Assembly: GCA_030432015.1 (NCBI GenBank)
Contig: JAUIHJ010000444.1
Coordinates: 1 to 7,019 of the forward strand
Source of the DNA: a bacterium
GTDB taxonomy: Bacteria; Planctomycetota; Planctomycetia; Pirellulales; Pirellulaceae
DNA: 7,019 bases
Reading direction: 5' to 3'
How positions within the stretch are numbered: position 1 is the first letter of the stretch; each line of letters opens with the position of its first letter. A model generated the notes under the pieces. It was given only the letters and a program-made list of their open reading frames with translations. It did not search any database and was not told where the DNA came from. The position numbers and the translations under genes were made by a program. Shown here in pieces: positions 1-5,303 of this stretch.

Positions 1-141
1 CACACGTTGAGGCCTGCACTCGATGGCGTGGACGCGGTCTTCCTCTACAGCTTCGCCCAACCAGAGACCCTGCCGGGGCTGGCCGCCGAGATGCGCGCCG
101 CCGGGGTGCGCAAGGTGGTGGTGCTCTCCACGATCGACACC
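1..141 (+). CDS. NmrA-like NAD(P)-binding protein, internal fragment
   Basis: The + strand reads in frame from base 1 as a piece of an NmrA/atypical short-chain dehydrogenase (Rossmann-fold) protein. Visible parts are an ALDGVDAVFLYSF strand, then a helix ending EMRAAGVRKVVVLSTID, the usual order 'gvDavfl...a.raaGVrkvV.LS' seen in this family. Almost every codon ends in G or C, and GC is about 69% here, higher than the following sequence. Both ends are missing: the N-terminal glycine-rich nucleotide loop would lie left of the window, and after about base 141 the homology stops although the frame stays open to 477. From there on the bases clearly code for a glycosyltransferase on the other strand. 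No function can be assigned beyond the fold; family members are redox sensors or NAD(P)H-dependent reductases. It is probably not native to this locus. Confidence 0.55.
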
Positions 142-1287
142 ACTTTTCTTTTCTGGCACCCAATACGTCCCAGCATATTCATACCAGTTGCCCCACTGAC
201 GCACCTCGAATCCGTCGTCGGTCTTGCGAATCGCCAGCCGCCGCTGTCCGATCGGATCCCAGATCATCCAGCCGGGTGCCTGCCTCGTTTCCTGCAAGAC
301 GGCACGCGCGGAAAGCTCGATACCCTGGTCACTGAGGGCAGCCATGAGTTGCGGCGATCGCCGCAACTTCTGCAAATCGGGGAGAACGGAGTCGGGCAAT
401 GTCGCCACGACCGGTCCGTCGCTGCGGTGCATATAAGGCGGTCGCCAACTGCCGTGCGACTGGTAGTTGGCCAATAGCACAGCGACCACCACGATGGCGG
501 CAGCGGGCACGAATCCCGTCAATGTCTGCAGCGGTGCTTTCCACAGCAGCGCCGCACCCAGCAGGGCCAGGAACGACAACGCGGGAAGTTCATTGGCAAA
601 CGCGAAGGCCGCAAAGCCGCCGGCCAAGGCGAATCGCCAGAGTTGGCGCTGGCCATCTCGAATCACCGCGGTGGCTGCCAGTGTGGCAATCAGCACACTG
701 ATTGCCGCGGGCAAATGGTTGTTGATCGTCACCGCAAACGTCGTCAAGAACGTGCCCCACGTTGCGATGGCCATTACAAAGATCCGGCCCCAGTCGCTGG
801 TACCAAGCCGGTCGACGAGGCACGCCAACAATACGAAGTAGACGATCATCGGTAGCACGTTGGTCAAGACCAGCATGAGCCGCATGACATTCAACGGATA
901 CTCGGCCAGGGTAGCCCCGGTTGTCAGCTTGACCAACTGATACTGCCCGGTCAGCAAATAAATCAGCAGCGGTGGTTTGCTGGAATAGTAGTGCTCTTTG
1001 CCATCACGTCCTTTATGCCGGACCTTGTCGATGGTGTTCCATTCCGGATCACGACGACCATCGCCCCGCCGAATGATCGCGTCGATTTGCGTTGTACCCA
1101 GGTCGCCAATCGCGCGGATCGCACACCACCGGCTGCGATCGTTGGCACTCAACATGGCCGTGTCGCCGCGTTTCGACTGGACGTCCATAATTCGACCGAC
1201 CATCGTCCCGGCTGACGTGACGATCAGCAACAGATAAATGGTGCGCCGCGTCAGGGTCGTTCCCACTCGCGAGTCCGTGCTCATCAT
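124..1287 (-). CDS. GT39/PMT-like membrane glycosyltransferase, C-terminus lost at junction
   Basis: This frame, about 388 credible residues, is open to the left window edge and has no stop. It starts with ATG at 1287, inside the TAA stop of the GT2 gene (TAATG), or at the ATG directly after. Visible parts: a membrane helix near residues 15-33; a first outer loop with SANDRSRW (47-54), placed like the acidic 'DExRY' motif of ArnT/PMT enzymes; YSSKPPLLIYLL (101-112), like the 'KPPL' signature of GT39 proteins; then several helices between about 135 and 275, and a soluble Trp/Tyr-rich stretch (280-380). GT-C enzymes of this kind transfer a sugar from a lipid-phosphate carrier to an acceptor on the outer side of the membrane; sugar and acceptor are unknown. 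The adjacent lipid-sugar synthase fits. Below about base 124 the reading becomes low-complexity His/Gly/Pro-rich and is not believable, so the end given is where homology-like sequence stops, not a true terminus. Confidence 0.75.
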
Positions 1288-1289
1288 TA
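1285..1289 (-). other. TAATG stop-start overlap coupling the two glycosyltransferases
   Basis: Read on the minus strand, the TAA that ends the GT2 gene shares its last A with the ATG of the GT39-like gene. No good Shine-Dalgarno site for the second gene is seen just upstream, so re-initiation by the terminating ribosome is the likely start mechanism. A second ATG follows immediately and could also be used. Confidence 0.75.
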
Positions 1290-2321
1290 AAACTCTGACG
1301 GTGGAAACGTCTCCGAGGCGCGGTCGGCATGGTCGTCCGGCTCGCGGTCGTGGCGCGACGCGGCCGGTTTTCGAGGAGTTCGCGCCCCAATCGAATACGG
1401 CAAGGTGTCGCGACCGAAGAAGGCCGTCATGAGTTCGGCTAGAAAGCCAATCGACAACAACTGGGCGCCAAGCAACAGGGCCACAATCGAATAGTAGAAA
1501 ATCGCCCGTTCATGCAGGTGCAGTTCATTTCCCGGCACTGCGTCGAGCCGCGTGACGACCCAACTGGCCGTCAAGAACGACAGGCCTAGCCCACCGGTCA
1601 GGAAACCTACCAGGCCGAAGGAACCAAGTAAGTGTTGCGGCCGCTGGCCGAATCCCGTCAGGAAATAGACGGTGGACAAGTCCAGCAGGCCCTTGACGAT
1701 CCGCGTCACGCCGTACTTCGACTGGCCGAACTTCCGTTCGCGATGATTCACCACGATTTCGCCGACGCGCCACCCGCGAGCCGCGGCGAGCACCGGCACA
1801 AAGCGATGCAATTCCCCGTACAGTCGAACTTCGTCGAAAATCTGCCGCCGGTAACACTTGAACCCACAGTTGTGATCGTGCAAACGAACACCGGTCAAAA
1901 AGCCCACCAACCAATTGAAGACGCGCGAGGGGCCAACCTTGTGCCAGGGATCGTGGCGGATCTGCTTCCAGCCACTAACCACATCCAGATCCTCGCCCAT
2001 CTTGGCCAGAAAATTTGGCATCTCAGCGGGATCGTCCTGCAAATCGGCATCCATCGTAAAGACCAACTCGCCTCGCGCCGCAAGAAAGCCCGCACTGAGG
2101 GCCGCCGCCTTGCCGAAATTCTTACGTAGCCGAATGCCAGAAGCACGCCCGTCGCTCGCCGCAATCTCTTGGATCACCTGCCACGACGTGTCGGTTGATC
2201 CGTCGTCGACGAAAATGATCTGTAGATCGTATCCCTGCTCGCCCGCGACACGGTCGAGTTCCGCGTGCAGTTCGACCAGACTGTCCGCTTCGTTAAATAC
2301 GGGAATGACGGTTGTAATCAT
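1287..2321 (-). CDS. GT2 polyprenyl-phosphate sugar synthase (DPM1/GtrB-like)
   Basis: A 344-residue family 2 glycosyltransferase of the dolichol-phosphate-mannose synthase type, which moves a sugar from a nucleotide-sugar to polyprenyl phosphate at the inner membrane face. Seen: the N-terminal strand TVIPVFNE (4-11), VDDGSTD (38-44) for nucleotide binding, DADLQDDP (90-97) with the metal-binding DxD, NCGFKCYRR (150-158), and RKFGQSKYG (195-203), all typical of the GtrB/ArnC/DPMS group. Two membrane helices follow (about 229-255 and 272-296), as in GtrB. A charged tail (about 303-344, rich in Arg, Asp and Glu) is probably cytoplasmic. ATG at 2321 begins right before ITTVIPVFNE, the expected N-terminus; GGAATC directly upstream is a poor ribosome site. 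Its stop overlaps the next gene, so the two are co-translated. The transferred sugar cannot be read from the sequence. Confidence 0.93.
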   Translation of the reverse strand: MITTVIPVFNEADSLVELHAELDRVAGEQGYDLQIIFVDDGSTDTSWQVIQEIAASDGRASGIRLRKNFGKAAALSAGFLAARGELVFTMDADLQDDPAEMPNFLAKMGEDLDVVSGWKQIRHDPWHKVGPSRVFNWLVGFLTGVRLHDHNCGFKCYRRQIFDEVRLYGELHRFVPVLAAARGWRVGEIVVNHRERKFGQSKYGVTRIVKGLLDLSTVYFLTGFGQRPQHLLGSFGLVGFLTGGLGLSFLTASWVVTRLDAVPGNELHLHERAIFYYSIVALLLGAQLLSIGFLAELMTAFFGRDTLPYSIGARTPRKPAASRHDREPDDHADRASETFPPSEF

Positions 2322-2327
2322 GATTCC

Positions 2328-2357
2328 ATTCTAGACGGATTCGGCCTCAGATGGCAC
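2328..2357 (-). promoter_or_regulatory. possible sigma-70-like promoter for the glycosyltransferase operon
   Basis: On the minus strand GTGCCA (2357-2352, 4 of 6 to the -35 consensus), an 18-base spacer and TAGAAT (2333-2328, 5 of 6 to the -10 consensus) lie just before the GT2 start at 2321. Initiation 6-7 bases beyond the -10 box would fall on or next to the ATG and give a leaderless or nearly leaderless message, in keeping with the weak ribosome site. This is pattern matching only. Confidence 0.25.
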
Positions 2358-2583
2358 TATCGATGGCGCGAATGAGTCGAAAAAAACTTCGAAAAGTGGG
2401 GGACCGACAGCAATACGCCGCTTGGCCGTGAAGTTCCTGTTCCCCTTTTCCTGGGTCTAAATCGAGCTGGTTTTAATGGTCCATGTCATCGTCACCACTG
2501 TCACCAGCGAGTGGAAATGCCGTGCTCACGCGAGACCAACAGCGGCCGTTCTGTGCCGATCGGATGTTACATGTTACGCGCCG

Positions 2584-2641
2584 CTAGCGAACTTGTTGAT
2601 CCGTGCAGCGATCGATAGACTAGCGAAGCTTTTGATCAGTG
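2584..2641 (+). repeat. two imperfect 22-bp direct repeats, 36-bp period
   Basis: Copies at 2584-2605 and 2620-2641 share 18 of 22 bases: both begin CTAGCGAA, both contain TTGATC, and both end GTG. The 36-base start-to-start spacing is between three and four helical turns. A weak promoter-like pair, TTGTTG (2593-2598) and TAGACT (2616-2621) with a 17-base spacer, begins in the first copy and runs into the second. This would suit a regulator binding at or near the promoter of the gene starting at 2649 or 2691, but the repeats could also be chance or a decayed duplication. Confidence 0.4.
2593..2621 (+). promoter_or_regulatory. weak sigma-70-like promoter candidate for the unknown gene
   Basis: TTGTTG (3 of 6 to the -35 consensus), a 17-base spacer and TAGACT (4 of 6 to the -10 consensus) would start transcription near 2628. 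The leader would be about 20 bases if translation starts at 2649, or about 60 bases if it starts at 2691. Matches are weak and the call leans on position and on overlap with the direct repeats. Confidence 0.2.
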
Positions 2642-2648
2642 TTGGTCA

Positions 2649-3359
2649 ATGACTTGGATCAAGATTCGTTTGTCGAGGGAACGGCCGTTCATGAACGTGG
2701 CGCTTGTTGGTCAGCGAATCGATCGTGTTCGCGACCTGGCTGGATTCAAGATCTCGCATCGTGTCCCGGTTGAGGTGAATGATTTCAGCGAGGCGTTTGT
2801 CGCTCGAATCGCTGCCGATCAACTTGACGCAGACCTGAATGAGATCTACGACAAACTGCGGACTCAGTTTCGTTTTCGGCGGGCCGAGCTGAACGTGGAG
2901 AAACTGGTTGAAGGCAGAGGCTCGATCGCAACGCCCTACTTTGAATACTCGGTGGTTGTTTCGCTAAATCCCACTGACCCGTCCCAGGTTATCTGGCATC
3001 GGCAGGTCGCGGAGATCCGAGAATCCAACCAGATTCTGGCCGAGCCCTTTGCGGCGGTGTTTGGATCGCTCTTCAACACCGTCGAACTCGCGCTGCCGCA
3101 GGCGGTCGATCTGGAGGCCTTCATCGACCGCGTCGAGGAGTTCGAAAGCGAGCAACTCACGTTGTCCTATGACCGTGACGCAACCTGGTGCCGGCTCAGC
3201 CTGGCCGGTATCGCCGGCGAGATGGAAGTGACGGCGCAAACATTGTCACTGGTCCAACGCAATCCCAAGTCACCCGGCCTGCTGCTGCGATCGTTTCTGG
3301 ATTTCCAGACGGCGCTGATTGAGACCTACGATGTCGAGATGATTGCCTTCAACGGTTAG
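2649..3359 (+). CDS. hypothetical protein, soluble, unrecognised
   Basis: A 236-residue protein I do not recognise. It has no signal peptide or membrane helix and is acidic with alternating hydrophobic residues, so it is probably a folded cytoplasmic alpha/beta protein. A helical acidic stretch (about 43-75, DFSEAFVARI to IYDKLRTQF) leads into FRFRRAELNVEKLVEGRGSI and a strand-like part (FEYSVVVSLNP, about 98-108). Later come a Val/Glu-rich helix around LEAFIDRVEEFESEQL and a C-terminal strand/helix ending EMIAFNG. I see no catalytic motif, Cys cluster or nucleotide loop. The start is uncertain: ATG 2649 has no ribosome site and adds 14 basic residues (MTWIKIRLSRERPF). ATG 2691 begins MNVALVGQRIDRV and has GAGGGA about 12 bases upstream, longer than ideal. 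The gene stands alone, divergent from the glycosyltransferases and convergent with the next gene. Regular codon use and the absence of a better competing frame support it being real. Confidence 0.7.
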   Translation: MTWIKIRLSRERPFMNVALVGQRIDRVRDLAGFKISHRVPVEVNDFSEAFVARIAADQLDADLNEIYDKLRTQFRFRRAELNVEKLVEGRGSIATPYFEYSVVVSLNPTDPSQVIWHRQVAEIRESNQILAEPFAAVFGSLFNTVELALPQAVDLEAFIDRVEEFESEQLTLSYDRDATWCRLSLAGIAGEMEVTAQTLSLVQRNPKSPGLLLRSFLDFQTALIETYDVEMIAFNG

Positions 3360-3435
3360 CCCACGACGCGCCCGCCGTGGTGAAAACCTGCGACGTTGTG
3401 GCTCATGCTTGCGGGCTGGACTTGCCCTGTCTGTC

Positions 3436-3903
3436 TCAAAGCTTCTTCGAAGGTGCCCGCAAGTCGTCCTCGTCATGTGAAGCGCGTGAATAGATCATCA
3501 GCACGGCAGCGGAAACGACCGCGGCGATACTGGCCGCCGCAGCTCCCGTCCATATCGCCACAATGAAACCCGTGTTTTCACTCTGCGCCGTTGCCGCGGT
3601 CGCGGCCGAAAACGCCGACGACGGCACCGCGAAAACCATCCAAAATGAAATCCAAAACGCGTTGTGCATAAACTTCTGCTGTCGCTTGGTTGATTCGGGT
3701 TCCTCAAGCGGATACCCGGCCTCGATCATCTTGAGGCGTTCCGCGTGCAGCGTTTCGCGATTGAAACGCAGATGGCGCAGGACCAGAACCAGGAACCCTG
3801 CCACCAAGATGCAGACAATAATCGGAATCAACAGCGCGACGAGCACGGCAATGTCGTACGACCGGGTCGAGGCATCTTGGGCGGACACTTGGGCGATCAA
3901 CAT
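3436..3903 (-). CDS. small three-helix membrane protein, unknown function
   Basis: A 155-residue protein from ATG 3903, chosen because GAGGA lies 8 bases upstream and because the N-terminus (MLIAQVSAQD) then runs into the first membrane helix. A longer version from 4065 would add a basic stretch that does not look coding. Predicted helices: about 18-43 (very hydrophobic IAVLVALLIPIIVCILVAGFLVLVL), about 80-105, and about 111-140. Between helices 1 and 2 is a basic loop with FNRETLHAERLKMIEAGYPLEEPESTKR split over residues 47-74. Its 'hxERxxMIExG' pattern recalls small membrane proteins of the DUF6249 kind that carry an 'ERxALIEKG' element; that likeness is from memory and weak. The C-terminus is charged (HDEDDLRAPSKKL). 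It is divergent from the hydrolase gene with 182 bases between them. No enzymatic residue is evident; a membrane-stress or scaffold role would be guesswork. Confidence 0.72.
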   Translation of the reverse strand: MLIAQVSAQDASTRSYDIAVLVALLIPIIVCILVAGFLVLVLRHLRFNRETLHAERLKMIEAGYPLEEPESTKRQQKFMHNAFWISFWMVFAVPSSAFSAATAATAQSENTGFIVAIWTGAAAASIAAVVSAAVLMIYSRASHDEDDLRAPSKKL

Positions 3904-3911
3904 GGTTGAAT

Positions 3912-3916
3912 TCCTC
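3912..3916 (-). promoter_or_regulatory. Shine-Dalgarno site deciding the membrane-protein start
   Basis: GAGGA on the minus strand lies 8 bases before ATG 3903. It supports the 155-residue form over the longer open frame that reaches 4065. Confidence 0.65.
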
Positions 3917-4074
3917 GGGACAATATCAATGGGTCGCGACCTGCTCGCCGCCAGCGACCGGCCGAAAACGAGTAACCTTGATTCCGCCAGAAGCGCCAGT
4001 CTCCATGCCTGAAAGTCGTGGCGGATCAACCTGTGGTCTGAATGATGGTATCTTACTCGAATCATCCCTTACCT

Positions 4075-4078
4075 GGAG
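4075..4078 (+). promoter_or_regulatory. Shine-Dalgarno site for the exported hydrolase
   Basis: GGAG followed by 7 bases (TAAAAAG) before ATG 4086. Together with the signal peptide that begins there, it fixes the start well inside the longer open frame. A weak TATCTT element at 4049-4054 upstream could be a -10 box, but no matching -35 box stands out. Confidence 0.65.
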
Positions 4079-4085
4079 TAAAAAG

Positions 4086-5042
4086 ATGGTCGCTCGATTT
4101 TCACCGATGACACGCTGCCTTGCCGCCGCCATCTTGTTCTTAGGCAGCACCGCGCGTGCCCAAGAGATCGGCACCCACGGCTTCGTCGATTCCGACGGTG
4201 TCCGACTGCACTACGTCATGGCCGGCGAGCAGCATGCCGCGAGCAATCGCCCTCTGGTCGTGATGATCCACGGCTTTCCCGATTTCTGGTACACCTGGCG
4301 CAACCAGATGCCAGCGTTGGCCCAGCACTTTCAGGTCGTTGCCTACGATCAACGAGGCTACAACAAGAGTGGTCAGCCCGCGGGCGTCGACAGCTACAAG
4401 ACGGAAACGCTTGTCGGCGACCTGCTGGCAATTGTCGATCACTTTCAGTGCAGGAAAGCCGTCATCGTCGGACACGATTGGGGTGGGATGGTGGCGTGGA
4501 CGTTCGCGATGCGTTATCCCGAGCGAACGGATCGCTTGGTCATCTTGAATCTCCCACATCCTCAAGGCTTGATTCGCGAATTGGCCAACAATCCGAAACA
4601 GCGTTTGGCAAGCGCGTACGCGCGAGCCTTTCAAGAGCCGGACGCTGCATCGAAGACGACGCCTGAGATGCTCGCCTTCTGGGTATCGGGCGCCGAGACC
4701 AAGCAGAAGTATGTCGAGATGTTCCGCCGCTCGTCCATCGAAGGCATGCTCAATTACTACAAGGCCAACTTTCCTCGCGAGGCCGCCGACCAGCCTGGGC
4801 CGGAGTTCCCGCCAATCCAGTGTTCCGTCTTAATGTTCCACGGGTTGAAAGACACCGCGCTGTTGCCGGGGGCCTTGAATGGCACCTGGAATTGGATCGC
4901 CAGGGACCTGACCCTGATTACAATCCCTGACGCCGGACACTTTGTGCAACACGACGCCGCCGAATTGGTCACCAACCGACTCGTTGGCTGGCTCGCCCCT
5001 GGCACGCCTGCGGCGTACGACAAGTCGCAACGACAGGATTGA
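4086..5042 (+). CDS. exported alpha/beta hydrolase, epoxide hydrolase type
   Basis: A 318-residue alpha/beta-fold hydrolase that should open epoxides to diols through an aspartyl ester. Seen: a signal peptide (basic MVARFSPMTR, hydrophobic 11-22, ARA-Q cleavage after residue 25, no lipobox), so it acts outside the cytoplasm. The oxyanion motif is HGFP (62-65) and the nucleophile elbow VGHDWGG puts the nucleophile at Asp131. The charge-relay acid is likely Asp256 (GLKDTALLP) and the base His285 (AGHFVQHD). Cap-domain Tyr178 (in YARAFQEP) and Tyr225 (in LNYYKANF) match the two ring-opening tyrosines of soluble epoxide hydrolases, which favours that activity over haloalkane or fluoroacetate dehalogenase. 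Length is normal for a bacterial member apart from the leader. The start is set by GGAG 7 bases upstream. The stop overlaps the next small gene (TGATG). Natural substrate unknown. Confidence 0.9.
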   Translation: MVARFSPMTRCLAAAILFLGSTARAQEIGTHGFVDSDGVRLHYVMAGEQHAASNRPLVVMIHGFPDFWYTWRNQMPALAQHFQVVAYDQRGYNKSGQPAGVDSYKTETLVGDLLAIVDHFQCRKAVIVGHDWGGMVAWTFAMRYPERTDRLVILNLPHPQGLIRELANNPKQRLASAYARAFQEPDAASKTTPEMLAFWVSGAETKQKYVEMFRRSSIEGMLNYYKANFPREAADQPGPEFPPIQCSVLMFHGLKDTALLPGALNGTWNWIARDLTLITIPDAGHFVQHDAAELVTNRLVGWLAPGTPAAYDKSQRQD

Positions 5043-5242
5043 TGGGAGAACCGTGCGTGAACACTTCAGGATTCTTGCCTTCTGGTTTTGACGAGCACCA
5101 GCGAGCCCATCAGCAGCACCTCAAAGCGTTGCAAGAGCGCTTGAAGAATTGTTCGCCTGAAGAGCGGACGGCGATTGAACGCCAAATCGAGCAAGCCCAA
5201 CAAGCGTTGCGTGACGCGGAGGACGATCGAATTCTGTGGTAG
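5042..5242 (+). CDS. small helical (coiled-coil-like) hypothetical protein
   Basis: A 66-residue frame from ATG 5042, which overlaps the hydrolase stop as TGATG. A GTG at 5057, with GGAG 8 bases upstream, would give 61 residues and is about equally likely. After a short N-terminus, residues from about 18 onward (DEHQRAHQQHLKALQERL, then SPEERTAIERQIEQAQQAL) form two strongly helical, Gln/Glu/Arg-rich segments with heptad-like Leu/Ile spacing, broken by Asn-Cys-Ser-Pro: an antiparallel helical hairpin or small coiled coil. The tail is DAEDDRILW. There is no signal peptide, membrane helix or known motif. Tight coupling and an amphipathic pattern support a real gene, but its short length leaves doubt. 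No function is proposed. Confidence 0.55.
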   Translation: MGEPCVNTSGFLPSGFDEHQRAHQQHLKALQERLKNCSPEERTAIERQIEQAQQALRDAEDDRILW

Positions 5243-5268
5243 GTTCGCCGGATGGCGGTGCCGCGAAC
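5243..5268. terminator. possible hairpin between convergent genes
   Basis: A six-base stem GTTCGC (5243-5248) and GCGAAC (5263-5268), with two further G-C pairs possible across a bulge, lies in the 61-base gap between the small helical gene and the convergent efflux gene. There is no T-run on either side, so it is not a classic intrinsic terminator; it could protect the 3' end of either message or mean nothing. Confidence 0.25.
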
Positions 5269-5303
5269 ATCACGCGCCGCCAACTCCAACACGCGGCATC
5301 GCG

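Larger units (their letters stand above)
2322..2648. other. 327-base divergent intergenic region
   Basis: No convincing gene is seen between the divergent GT2 gene and the unknown gene. It holds: a small inverted repeat TCGAA/TTCGA around an A-run (2377-2392); two GTCACCA copies 9 bases apart (2491-2497 and 2500-2506); a perfect tandem heptamer ATGTTAC twice (2564-2577); and two imperfect 22-base direct repeats (2584-2605 and 2620-2641). The repeats cluster toward the right-hand gene, which suggests its control region, but no known operator is recognised. No tRNA fold or riboswitch was recognised. Confidence 0.6.

Noticed and set aside
7..477. A single 156-residue + strand protein running across the junction
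   Set aside because: Only the first 45 or so residues look like a protein family; from about base 141 the same bases code convincingly for a glycosyltransferase on the other strand.
467..841. + strand open frame inside the GT39-like gene
   Set aside because: Low-complexity Ala/Arg/Thr-rich shadow of a well-supported minus-strand membrane protein.
1632..2129. 165-residue + strand frame antisense to the GT2 gene
   Set aside because: The opposite strand carries all GT2 motifs; this frame is open because of GC-rich codon bias and has no recognisable domain.
2377..2392. TCGAA/TTCGA hairpin with A-run as an intrinsic terminator
   Set aside because: No gene ends nearby on either strand; the stem is short and AT-rich.
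3361..3380. CCACG/CGTGG inverted repeat after the unknown gene as a terminator
   Set aside because: Only five base pairs with a ten-base loop and no T-run; likely chance in GC-rich DNA.
3563..4012. 149-residue + strand frame over the membrane-protein gene
   Set aside because: Antisense shadow; the minus strand has clear membrane helices and a ribosome site.
3904..4065. Extended N-terminus of the small membrane protein, starting at 4065
   Set aside because: The extra 54 residues are Arg/Ser/His-rich without structure, lie in a divergent promoter region, and a good GAGGA site supports ATG 3903.
3906..4085. Extended N-terminus of the hydrolase, starting at 3906
   Set aside because: It would bury the signal peptide, and the GGAG site plus leader point to ATG 4086.
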